From Gordonia liuliyuniae (GTDB lineage Bacteria; Actinomycetota; Actinomycetes; Mycobacteriales; Mycobacteriaceae): 64,000 bases of DNA. How positions within the stretch are numbered: position 1 is the stretch's first letter; each line of letters begins with the position of its first letter. Made by a program: the position numbers and the translations under genes. The stretch covers positions 496,001 to 560,000 of the forward strand of contig NZ_JAKKOT010000002.1 of assembly GCF_021739025.1 (NCBI RefSeq), written 5' to 3'. Below are positions 27,590-36,900 of the stretch, piece after piece. A model generated the notes under the pieces. The model was given only the letters and a program-made list of their open reading frames with translations, did no database searches and had not been told where the DNA came from.

Positions 27590-29074
27590 GTGAAGATCTG
27601 GAAGACGGCGGCCATGCCGCGCAAGGTCGTGGCGGCGGTGGCTGTGGCCGCGAGCGCGACACTCGTGGTCGGCGGTGCGCCGATCGCGCATGCCGACCCG
27701 AACCCGGCGCCGACCACGCAGGTCGCGCCGAAACCGGAAAAGAAGACTCCGGAGAAGAAGGCGCCGGAGAAGAAGAACGATCGATCGAAGAAGAACGATC
27801 GGTCGAAGAAGAACGATCGGTCGAAGAAGCGCGCAGACAACACTCCGGCCGCCAAGCCGACGGCGCCTGCGACGGTGACGAAGGTCAATTGGTACTCGGC
27901 GCACCGCGTCGCGCTGTGGGTGCATTCGCCCGCGATGAACACTGACATCCAGGTGCAGATGCTGTTGGCCCGCGACTGGTTCGCCAAGCCCGCCGCGAAG
28001 TTCCCGCAGCTGACCATGCTCGACGGTCTGCGTGCGCAGGACGACCAGAGCGGCTGGATCATCAACACCAACGTCGAGCAGTTCTACGCCGATAAGAACG
28101 TCAACGTGGTTCTCCCGGTCGGCGGCGAGTCGAGCTTCTACACGGACTGGAAAGAGCCCGACCGCGGCAAGAACTACAAGTGGGAGACGTTCCTGACCAA
28201 GGAGCTGCCGCCGATCCTCGAGAACGATTGGCGCTCGACCGACGTCCGCGCCGTCGAGGGCCTCTCGATGGGTGGCAGTGCGGCGATGATGCTCGCCGCG
28301 CGGAATCCCGGCTTCTACAAGTTCGCCGGCTCGTTCTCGGGCATCCTGCAGTTGACGTCGTACGGCATGCCGCAGGCGATCCAGTTCGCGGTGCGCGACG
28401 GCGGTGGGTACGACTCGGCGAAGATGTTCGGCCCGCCGAGCGATCCCGCGTGGAAGGAACACGACCCGTATCTGCTCGCCGACAAGCTGAAAGGCACCAG
28501 CCTGTACATCTCGTCCGGCAACGGCGTCGTCGGCCCGCACGACAAGCCGTCCGACATCCCGCTGCTCGCGACCAACTACTCGGGCGTCGGTCTGGAAGTC
28601 CTCTCGCGTGTCACCAGCCAGCAGTTCGCGTCCAAGTTGGGCCGCCTGGGGATCCACGCGCAGGCCGTCTACCGGCCGTCCGGCACCCACACGTGGCCGT
28701 ACTGGCAGTTCGAGATGGTCCAGGCATGGCCGCAGGTGGCCGGCGCACTCGGACTGTCAGGCGACAAGGTCGCGTGCACCGTGGGCGACGCCTTCAAGAA
28801 GGCTCCGCAGATTCGCGGGCTCGGCGGTTGCCTCACCCCCGAGTACGCGGTGCCCGGCGGGCGCGCGCAGGACTTCCGCAACGGTCGCATCTTCACCGGT
28901 CCGAAGGGGCCCAAGGTGGTGGGCGGAGCGATCGGCGGCGTCTACGTCCCGACCATGGAGCGGCTCGGCCTGCCGACGTCCGACGAGAAGACCGGGCGGG
29001 ACGGCGTCAAGTACAACACCTTCGAACGCGGCAAGATCGTGTGGACGCCGCAGACGGGCGCGCGGGTCGAGTGA
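27590..29074 (+). CDS. Ag85-type mycolyltransferase with C-terminal LGFP repeat
   Basis: This 494-residue secreted esterase has a signal peptide with cleavage after AHA (residue 35). A Lys-rich linker (about 45-85) contains repeated KNDRSK and PEKK units. An Ag85 domain (about 95-390) carries nucleophile S226 in GLSMGGSAAM and histidine in GTHTWPYWQ. A C-terminal LGFP-type module follows (NGRIFTGPKGPKVVGGAIGGVY ... LGLPTSDE ... ERGKIVWTPQTGA). Corynebacterial PS1/MytA has the same order, whereas mycobacterial Ag85 proteins lack LGFP repeats. The module should tether the enzyme to the wall. GTG 27590 follows GAGGAG at 27578-27583; the longer in-frame start at 27488 has no site and would spoil the signal peptide. 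Confidence 0.9.
   Translation: MKIWKTAAMPRKVVAAVAVAASATLVVGGAPIAHADPNPAPTTQVAPKPEKKTPEKKAPEKKNDRSKKNDRSKKNDRSKKRADNTPAAKPTAPATVTKVNWYSAHRVALWVHSPAMNTDIQVQMLLARDWFAKPAAKFPQLTMLDGLRAQDDQSGWIINTNVEQFYADKNVNVVLPVGGESSFYTDWKEPDRGKNYKWETFLTKELPPILENDWRSTDVRAVEGLSMGGSAAMMLAARNPGFYKFAGSFSGILQLTSYGMPQAIQFAVRDGGGYDSAKMFGPPSDPAWKEHDPYLLADKLKGTSLYISSGNGVVGPHDKPSDIPLLATNYSGVGLEVLSRVTSQQFASKLGRLGIHAQAVYRPSGTHTWPYWQFEMVQAWPQVAGALGLSGDKVACTVGDAFKKAPQIRGLGGCLTPEYAVPGGRAQDFRNGRIFTGPKGPKVVGGAIGGVYVPTMERLGLPTSDEKTGRDGVKYNTFERGKIVWTPQTGARVE
27773..27826 (+). repeat. In-frame 18-bp tandem repeat, three units
   Basis: Three consecutive 18-bp units encode KNDRSK three times in the linker between signal peptide and catalytic domain. 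Units 2 and 3 are identical; unit 1 differs by one base (CGA for CGG). It is a probable slippage-prone, highly basic stretch that could vary in length between strains. Confidence 0.9.
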
Positions 29075-29181
29075 CCTGGGGCACCGCGTGTCTGAACGCT
29101 CCCTGAGGATTGTCCGTGCCTTCGGCGTGGGGTCCCGTTCGGGCCCCGATTCCGACTGTCGATGCAGGTAAGGTCGCAACC

Positions 29182-29736
29182 ATGAGTGTGAAGTTCTTCC
29201 GCGTCGCGGCGATCACGAGTCTTGCAGTGATCGCCGTGGGTGCGTTGGCGGCGTGCAACGACTCGACGACAACGAGCGCCCCGATCGGCACTGACGCCGT
29301 CACCACGACGTCGGTCGACGCATCCGACTCGTCGCTCGCGTCGAAGTCGTCCGCTGACGAGGAAGCCTCGAAGGAGGCCGCGGACGGTGCCTCGCGCGCC
29401 AGTTCGTCGGCGCCCGACACCGAACCCAACACCTCGACTAAGGTGCCGAAGAACTTCCCCGGGGTCACCACGCCGAGCGGTTCCAAGCTGACCAGCGCGG
29501 AGAAGGAGTACCTGGCCGAACTCAAACGCCAGAACGTCGAGTTCATGGGCGACACCGACAACAACGTCGCACTCACCATGGGGCAGTACGTGTGCGCCCA
29601 GCGTGCACAGAAGACCGATTCGACGATGATCAAGGCGTTCGTCACTGCCGCGATCGGCCCAATGACCGATGGTGAAGCGCAGGCGAAAGGGCAGGCGGCC
29701 AAGGTGATCAACGCCGCCGATCGTAAGCTCTGCTGA
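29182..29736 (+). CDS. Secreted lipoprotein with DUF732-like C-terminus
   Basis: The 184-residue precursor has a lipoprotein signal: basic start, hydrophobic core and lipobox LAAC with C25 as the lipidated cysteine. A Ser/Thr/Ala/Asp-rich, presumably disordered linker spans about 26-95. The C-terminal domain has two cysteines (YVCAQRAQ and the final KLC), as in DUF732 proteins of mycobacteria. ATG 29182 is preceded by TAAGG. The function is unknown. The gene sits between the LGFP mycolyltransferase and the Culp6-type gene, with only 4 bp to the latter, so it is probably co-expressed and may assist mycolate transfer or hydrolysis at the outer face. M. tuberculosis has fbpD near this place. Confidence 0.75.
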   Translation: MSVKFFRVAAITSLAVIAVGALAACNDSTTTSAPIGTDAVTTTSVDASDSSLASKSSADEEASKEAADGASRASSSAPDTEPNTSTKVPKNFPGVTTPSGSKLTSAEKEYLAELKRQNVEFMGDTDNNVALTMGQYVCAQRAQKTDSTMIKAFVTAAIGPMTDGEAQAKGQAAKVINAADRKLC

Positions 29737-29740
29737 CCAG

Positions 29741-30718
29741 GTGAGAAAACGAAAGGGATCCGCTTCCCGCAGTCTCGGGAAAGTCGCGTTGATCGTCGCG
29801 TTCCTCGGGCTCGTCGCTGTCGCACTGGTGGCGGTCCTGTTGTTCGTGCTGTTGAAGCCGCCACCGCCCGAACCGGGCGGGAAGACCCCGCCGCCGAGTT
29901 CGGGTGCGCCGGAACGCCCCGACACCCAACCCGCCGACTGTTCGGACGTGCTCGCACTCGTCGTGCCCGGCACCTGGGAGTCGAAGGCGAACGACGACCC
30001 GCACAATCCGACGGCCAACAAGCGCTCGCTGATGCTGAAGGTCAGTTCGCAACTTCAGGAACAGTTCCCGGAGAGCACCGTGGACGTCTACACCGTTCCG
30101 TACATGGCGAAGTTCCGGAACCCGGCCAACCTCGGCGACCGGCAGGCCACCTACAACACGTCGCGCGCGCAGGGACGCAAGCGCGCCGAGGAGAAGATCG
30201 CCGAGACCTCCGAGCACTGCCCGCTCACCAAGTACGTGTTGATGGGCTTCTCCCAGGGCGCCGTCATCGTCGGTGACATCGCCTCCGACATCGGCAACGA
30301 GCGTGGGCCGCTGCCTGCACAGGATCAGGATCTCGTCCTCGGCGTCGGATTGATCGCCGACGGCCGTCGCCAATCCGGCCAACAGCACGATGTGGGGCCC
30401 AGCCCGGACGGCGTCGGCGCCGAGGTGTCGCTCGGCGGATTCGGGTCGCTCGTGCCCGGCACCACGATGAGTGGCGCCCGGTCGGGCGGATTCGGCACAC
30501 TCGCCGACCGCACGTATTCGATCTGTGCCAAGGGTGATCTGATCTGTGATGCGCCGACGGTCACCGCACCGCTCAAGGCCATCGGTCAGTTCGCCGACGC
30601 CGCGAACAATCCAGTTCACGCCATGTACGCGACCACCCGGTACTGGGAACTCGACGGTGCTCCGGCGACGGAGTGGATGGCCGATTGGGCCGCTCGTCTG
30701 ATCAACCGACAGAACTGA
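29741..30718 (+). CDS. culp6: Cutinase-like phospholipase/thioesterase (Culp6, Rv3802c-type)
   Basis: The 325-residue protein has one N-terminal membrane anchor (ALIVAFLGLVAVALVAVLLFVLL), a Pro-rich linker and a cutinase domain. The nucleophile is S171 in MGFSQGAV, the aspartate is in CAKGDLICD and the histidine in NPVHAMY; cysteines flank the sites. The Rv3802c orthologue is essential in mycobacteria and has phospholipase A and thioesterase activity linked to mycolate metabolism. GTG 29741 starts 4 bp after the lipoprotein stop. In M. tuberculosis this gene is next to fadD32; here an LLM oxidoreductase intervenes. Confidence 0.92.
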   Translation: MRKRKGSASRSLGKVALIVAFLGLVAVALVAVLLFVLLKPPPPEPGGKTPPPSSGAPERPDTQPADCSDVLALVVPGTWESKANDDPHNPTANKRSLMLKVSSQLQEQFPESTVDVYTVPYMAKFRNPANLGDRQATYNTSRAQGRKRAEEKIAETSEHCPLTKYVLMGFSQGAVIVGDIASDIGNERGPLPAQDQDLVLGVGLIADGRRQSGQQHDVGPSPDGVGAEVSLGGFGSLVPGTTMSGARSGGFGTLADRTYSICAKGDLICDAPTVTAPLKAIGQFADAANNPVHAMYATTRYWELDGAPATEWMADWAARLINRQN

Positions 30719-30851
30719 CGGGTAACTTTCCCGCCGAGTCCCGTGCCCGATCACGCTGCGTGGTTGGGAAGACGCGGTGTACCTGCGGTAATCTGCTCGG
30801 GTTGAGGCCCCGGCCGTCCGGCCGGGCACACCTGAGACGAGGAGACGCTTC

Positions 30852-31859
30852 GTGAGCACTTCGGACTCGGCGACGCATAACGCCGACGGGTTGCGTAAGT
30901 TTCGTTTCGGTGCAGGCGGTGAAGGGAACAAGGACGAGGGCGGCGCGCGCAAGTTCGTCAAGCTCGCCCAGACCGCCGAAGAGTACGGGTACGACACGTT
31001 CGCGATCCCCGACCACCTCGGAAACCAGGTCGGCCCGCTCGCCGCACTCGGGGCGTTGTCCCAGGCGACCAGCACGATTCGGCTCGCCACCTCTGTCCTC
31101 GCCAACGGTTTCCGTCATCCGGCCCTCCTCGCGAAGGAGGCGACGACCATCGACGTCCTGTCGAAGGGGCGTCTGGAGCTCGGTATCGGCTCCGGCTGGA
31201 TGAAAGAGGAGTTCGACAAGGCAGGCATCGAGTTCGGCACCCCGGGCGAACGCATCCGACGGCTCGACGAGGCGCTGACCATCCTGGATGCTCTGATGCG
31301 CGGCGAGACCGTCGACTTCGACGGCGAGTTCTATCAGATCAACGGTCTGCAAGGCACACCCCGGCCGCGTCAGGGCCCGCGACCGCCGATCGCGGTCGGT
31401 GGCGGCGGCCCGAAGATGCTGGCGTTGGCGGCCAAGCACGCCGACATCATCTCGGTCGCGACCGGCACCACCAAAGAAGGCCTGCTGCGACTGTCGGACA
31501 TGACGATCGCCAAAACGATCGAACGCGTCGACCGGATCCGGGAAGCCGCAGGCGACCGGTTCGACGAGATCGAACTCAACTGGACGATCGCCACGATCGT
31601 CGTCACAGATGACCGAGTCGCGACCGCCGAGATGGCGCTCAAGGCGCTCGAACAGGGATATCCGCCGAACATCGCACGTGACGTCGAACTCGGCGTCGAC
31701 GACATCCTGTCGTCGCCGTACCTGGCGTTCGGCACGTTCGAGGAGATCGCCGAGCAGATCCGCGAGGTCCGTCGCCGGACCACCATGAGCTATGTGGGGA
31801 TCTTCCCGACGCAGATGGATGCTTTCGCACCCGTCATCCCGCTTCTACGGGGAGAGTAG
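30852..31859 (+). CDS. LLM-class F420-dependent oxidoreductase
   Basis: This 335-residue (beta/alpha)8 luciferase-like protein has the family texts AQTAEEYGYDTFAIPDHLG, GRLELGIGSGWMKEEF, PIAVGGGGPKMLALAAKHADIISV, and a C-terminal DMM-type helix region. In Mycobacteriales such proteins usually use coenzyme F420. The substrate is unknown. GTG 30852 follows GAGGAG. It lies between culp6 and fadD32, in the same direction as the mycolate genes. That raises the possibility of a redox step on a mycolate intermediate, but only position supports this. Confidence 0.85.
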   Translation: MSTSDSATHNADGLRKFRFGAGGEGNKDEGGARKFVKLAQTAEEYGYDTFAIPDHLGNQVGPLAALGALSQATSTIRLATSVLANGFRHPALLAKEATTIDVLSKGRLELGIGSGWMKEEFDKAGIEFGTPGERIRRLDEALTILDALMRGETVDFDGEFYQINGLQGTPRPRQGPRPPIAVGGGGPKMLALAAKHADIISVATGTTKEGLLRLSDMTIAKTIERVDRIREAAGDRFDEIELNWTIATIVVTDDRVATAEMALKALEQGYPPNIARDVELGVDDILSSPYLAFGTFEEIAEQIREVRRRTTMSYVGIFPTQMDAFAPVIPLLRGE

Positions 31860-31973
31860 AATCAACGAGGTTTTGCGTGTGAACGGGGACCGGCGCGGGT
31901 CGAACCGCGCCGTCGAGCACGTGACGAACACACCGGACACCGCGGCCGTGAGCCGCGGATACAGGAGTAATGG

Positions 31974-33872
31974 ATGCTGAACAACGAGCTCGAGGAGTTC
32001 CTCGACGAGACCGGCAATCTTCGTTTCGAGGACGACGCGACCCTCGTCGACTACGTCGAGCGCAACGTCCGGGAGAACGGCGACACCCTCGCCTACCGGT
32101 ACCTGGACTTCAGTCGCGAACGCGACGGCGAGGCCATCGACCTCACGTGGGCGCAGTTCGGTAAGCGGTTGCGCGCCGTCGCGGCGCGCCTGCAGCAGGT
32201 CACGAAGCCAGGCGACCGCGTCGCAATCCTCGCGCCCCAGTCGTTGGAGTACGTGATCGGCTTCTTCGCATCGTTGTACGCGAGCACCGTGGCCGTCCCG
32301 CTGTTCAGCCCGGACGAGCCCGGCCACACCGACCGGCTCGTCGGCGTCCTCGCCGACTGCCAGCCTGCGGCCATCCTCACCTCGACGAAGTCGGCCGAAG
32401 CGGTCCGTGACTTCTTCTCCGACCGGCCCGCCAAGGAACGTCCGCGCGTCATCGCCGTCGACGCCGTGCCCGACTCCGTCGGTTCGGCGTGGACTCCGCC
32501 GGAGGCCAGCCGAAACAACCTCGAATCCGTCGCCTACCTCCAGTACACGTCGGGCTCCACGCGGGTGCCCGCAGGCGTCGAGATCACCTATCAGGCGGTC
32601 GCGGCCAACGTCCTGCAGATCTACGACTGCATCGAGATCGACCGCAACGCACGCGGCGTCACCTGGCTCCCGATGTTCCACGACATGGGTCTGCTCACGG
32701 TGATCCTGCCCGCGCTCGGCGGCCGATACATCACGATCATGAGCCCGATGGCCTTCGTCCGCCGTCCCGGACGCTGGATCAAGGAGTTGGCGGCAGACGC
32801 CGACAACTCGCCGACCTTCGCCGCCGCCCCGAACTTCGCGTACGAGCACGCCGCCGCGCGCGGGCTGCCCAAGGACGGCGAAGAACTCGACCTGTCGAAC
32901 GTCATCGGCTTGATCAACGGCTCCGAGCCGGTCACGGTCAGTTCGATGCGCAAGTTCAACGAAGCGTTCGCGCCCTACGGGCTGTCCGAGAAGGCGATCA
33001 AGCCGTGCTACGGCATGGCCGAGGCCACCCTGTTCGTGTCGGCGACGCAGCGCGACAACAAGGCGAAGATCAGCTACGTCGACCGTGACAAGCTGAACGC
33101 AGGCGAGTTCGTCGAGGTCGCCGAAGGCACCGACAACTCGGTCGCGCAGGTCTCGTGCGGGCAGGTCGCACTCAGCGAGTGGGCGGTGATCGTCGACCAC
33201 GAGTCGGCTACCGAGCTCGCGGACGGCCGGGTCGGCGAGATCTGGCTGCACGGAATCAACATGGGCGTCGGCTACTGGAACAAGGACGGGGAGACCCGTG
33301 AGACGTTCCACAACGTGTTGGCGAACCCGTTGCCCGACGGCAGCCACGCAGAGGGCGTCCCGGCCGACGGCACCTGGATGCGCACCGGCGACTACGGCGT
33401 GTACTACGACGGCGAGCTCTACATCACCGGTCGGGTCAAGGACCTGGTGATCGTCGACGGCCGCAACCACTACCCGCAAGATCTCGAGAGCAGCGCCCAG
33501 GAGGCGAGCGTCGCGATCCGTCCGGGCTTCGTGGCCGCGTTCGCCGTGCCCGCCAACCAACTGCCCGACGAGGTCTTCGAAGGAGACTTCAGCGGTCTGG
33601 CGCGCGACGCGGACGACGCGTCCGAGCAGCTCGTCATCGTCGCCGAACGTCCCGGGCGCAAGGCCGACCCGCGGGAGGTCGCCGACGCGGTCCGCGCGAC
33701 GATCGCCGGCCGCCACGGCGTGATGGCGCGCGACGTCCTATTGGTCCCCAACGGCTCCATTCCGCGTACGTCCAGCGGCAAGATCGCGCGCCGTGCCACG
33801 AAGGCCGCCTACATCGACGGCACGTTGCGCGGCGGCTACCAGCAGACCGCGTTCCCGGACGCGGGCGAGTAG
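31974..33872 (+). CDS. fadD32: Long-chain fatty-acid-AMP ligase FadD32
   Basis: The 632-residue ANL-superfamily enzyme matches FadD32 in length (about 630) and context. Visible motifs are the ATP-binding [26 protein letters not shown] and [36 protein letters not shown] in outline. It adenylates the meromycolic acid and loads it on the N-terminal carrier domain of Pks13, the next gene. ATG 31974 follows AGGAG. It is the first gene of the fadD32-pks13-accD4 unit, with 95 bp to pks13. Confidence 0.96.
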   Translation: MLNNELEEFLDETGNLRFEDDATLVDYVERNVRENGDTLAYRYLDFSRERDGEAIDLTWAQFGKRLRAVAARLQQVTKPGDRVAILAPQSLEYVIGFFASLYASTVAVPLFSPDEPGHTDRLVGVLADCQPAAILTSTKSAEAVRDFFSDRPAKERPRVIAVDAVPDSVGSAWTPPEASRNNLESVAYLQYTSGSTRVPAGVEITYQAVAANVLQIYDCIEIDRNARGVTWLPMFHDMGLLTVILPALGGRYITIMSPMAFVRRPGRWIKELAADADNSPTFAAAPNFAYEHAAARGLPKDGEELDLSNVIGLINGSEPVTVSSMRKFNEAFAPYGLSEKAIKPCYGMAEATLFVSATQRDNKAKISYVDRDKLNAGEFVEVAEGTDNSVAQVSCGQVALSEWAVIVDHESATELADGRVGEIWLHGINMGVGYWNKDGETRETFHNVLANPLPDGSHAEGVPADGTWMRTGDYGVYYDGELYITGRVKDLVIVDGRNHYPQDLESSAQEASVAIRPGFVAAFAVPANQLPDEVFEGDFSGLARDADDASEQLVIVAERPGRKADPREVADAVRATIAGRHGVMARDVLLVPNGSIPRTSSGKIARRATKAAYIDGTLRGGYQQTAFPDAGE

Positions 33873-33967
33873 AAGCAGTCGACCGGCCCGGTGCGTCGCC
33901 AGTAGCCACGACGTACCGGGCTTGTCTGTTACCACGGGTCGGGGACCGAGCAGTAGGGTGAGGAACG

Positions 33968-36900
33968 ATGTCTGAGAACACTGCAACCGGTGCGTCCGGT
34001 GACCCCGAGAACACTGGCGAGACCGCCGGCGGCCTGACCGTCGACGAGTTGCGGGACTGGTTGCGCCAGTGGGTCGCGAACGCGGTCGGCCAGCCCATCG
34101 ACACGATCCCCGTCGAACGTCCGATGGAGGAGCTCGGCCTCTCGTCCCGTGACGCGGTAGCGCTCGCGGCCGACGTCGAAGACAAGACGGGCGTCATCCT
34201 CAATGCGACGGCCGTCTACAACCATCCGACGATCGCGTCGCTGGCGACCCGCATCATCGAAGGCGATCCCGAAGCCGACATCGACGTCGACGCCGACCGT
34301 TTCTGGGAGCGTGAGCGCGACGACGCCGACGACATCGCGATCGTCGGTCTCGCGACCCGCTTCCCCAAGGCGGGCGAGACACCGGATTCGACATGGCAGG
34401 CCCTCATCGGCGGTGTCGACGGCATCTCCGACCTGCCGGATGACCGCTGGCGCGAGTTCAAGGCCGACCCTCGTCTGGCGGAAGCCATCGAGAACGGCAA
34501 CGTGCAGGGCGGCTACCTCGACGACGTCGCAGGCTTCGACGCCGACTTCTTCCAGATGTCGCCGCGCGAGGTGGAGAACGTCGATCCGCAGCAGCGTCTC
34601 GCGTTGGAGTTGACGTGGGAGGCCCTCGAGCACGCCCACATCCCGGCGAGCGATCTGCGCGGCGGCCAGGTCGGCGTGTTCATGGGCACGTCAACCAACG
34701 ACTATCAGTTGCTGGCCACGCTCGGCCTGAGCGAGGGTGCCAGCGAGACGGCGGCATACGCGTTGACCGGTACCGCGACGTCGATCATCGCGAACCGCGT
34801 CTCGTACTTCTTCGATTTCCACGGGCCGTCGCTGGCCATCGACACAGCGTGCTCGTCGTCATTGGTCGCCGTGCACGAAGCGGTGCGCAGCCTGCGCAGC
34901 GGTGACTCGAACGTCGCGATCGCGGGCGGCGTCAACATGCTGATCACGCCTGCCGCGACGCTCGGCTTCGACCAGATCGGCGCGATGGCGCCGAACGGTC
35001 GCATCAAGGCGTTCTCCTCGGACGCGGACGGCATGATCCGTTCGGAAGGCGGCGGCGTGTTCGTGCTCAAGCGGCTCGCCGATGCGCGGGCCGACGGCGA
35101 CCGCGTGCTCGCGGTGGTCGCGGGCAGCGCGGTGAACTCGGACGGCCGGTCGAACGGAATCTTCGCGCCCAACCCCGAAGCGCAGGTCCAGGTTCTGCGG
35201 TCGGCGTACACCGATGCGGCCATCGACCCGCGGACGGTCGACTACGTGGAGGCGCACGGGACCGGAACGGTGCTCGGCGACCCGATCGAGGCCGATGCGC
35301 TCGGCCGTGTCGTGGGGCGTGGACGTCTGCCCGGCTATCCGATGCTGCTCGGTTCGGCGAAGACCAACTTCGGTCACATGGAGGCGGCGGCCGGCGCGGG
35401 CGCGCTAGCCAAGGTCGTGCTCTCGCTGCAACACGACGAGCTCCCGGCGTCGCTCAACTACGTCGGACCCAACCCGTACATTCAGTTCGAGACCACGAAC
35501 CTGAAGGTCGTGACCGAGAACTCGGCGTGGCCGCGGTACTCGGGGCACGCGATCTCGGGTGTGTCGGGCTTCGGTTTCGGCGGCACCAACGCGCACCTCG
35601 TGGTTCGTGAGGTGTTGCCGTCCGATCTCGCCTCCACCGTCGTCGATGCGGCGCCCGCTGTGGCTGCGCCCGTCGTCGACGAGGAATTGGACGACGACGA
35701 GGACTTCCTCACCGAGGCCGAGCGCGCCGTGCTGGCCGCGCAGGCGAAGACGGCCCCCGAACCGGTCGCCGTCGCCGAGGCCGATCCGGCTGAAGGCTTC
35801 GCACTGGCTGCCGCAGAAGGCGCCGTGGTGCCGCTCGTGATCTCCGGATTCCTCGCGTCGCGCCGTCGCAAGAGTGCCGCCGACCTGTTGGAGTGGCTCG
35901 AATCCGATGCGGGCAAGGCCACCCCGCTCGTCGACATCGGTCGAACCCTCGCGCACCGTAATCACGGTCGGACACGGTCGGTCGTCATGGCGCGCTCGTA
36001 CGAGGACGCGGTCAAGGGGGTGCGGGCCGTCGCGGACGGCAAGCAGTTGCCGTTCGTGTACACGTGCGACGCACCCGACGCAGCGTCGGCAGTCTGGCTG
36101 CTGTCGGGTTTCGGCTCCCAGCATCGGAAGATGGCCAAACAGCTGTACACCGAGAACCCGGTGTTCGCGAAGTACGCGGACCGGGTCGATGCGTTGATCC
36201 AACGCGAACTCGGCTACTCGATGGTCGAGATCTTCCTCGACGACGAGCAGACGTACGCGATCGAGACGGCGCAGATCGGCATCTACACGATTCAGGTGGC
36301 GCTCGCCGACACCATGCGGCATTACGGAGCCCAGCCGGGTGTCCTCGTCCCGCACTCGATGGGCGAGGCGTCGGCCGCCTACCTCTCCGGAGGTCTCTCG
36401 CTGGAGGATGCGACACGTGTCATCTGCCAGCGCTCGCGTCTGATGGGCGAGGGCGAGTCGATGCTCGTCGGCGACGACATCCGGTTGATGGCGCTCGTCG
36501 AGTACAGCGCCGACGACATCAACGACGTCCTCGTCGACTTCCCAGACCTGGAGATCTGCGTCTACGCGGCGCCGACCCACACCGTGATCGGTGGGCCGGA
36601 GCCGCAGGTCGACGCGATCGTCGAGCGCGCCGAGTCGGAGGGCAAGCTTGGGCGCAAGCTGCAGACGAAGGGCGCGAGCCACACGTCGCAGATGGATCCG
36701 CTGCTCGGCGAGCTCTCGTACGAGATCACCGGGATCGAGCCGCAGCGTCTGGCGGTCGGCATTTACAGTTCGGTCGACCGCGAAGCGTTCTACCGGTCCG
36801 GTCACGAGCCGATCCACACGATCGACTACTTCCTCAAGGGACTCCGCCACAGCGTCTGGTTCGCACAGGCGATCGCGAAGTCGGTGGAGGCCGGTCATCG

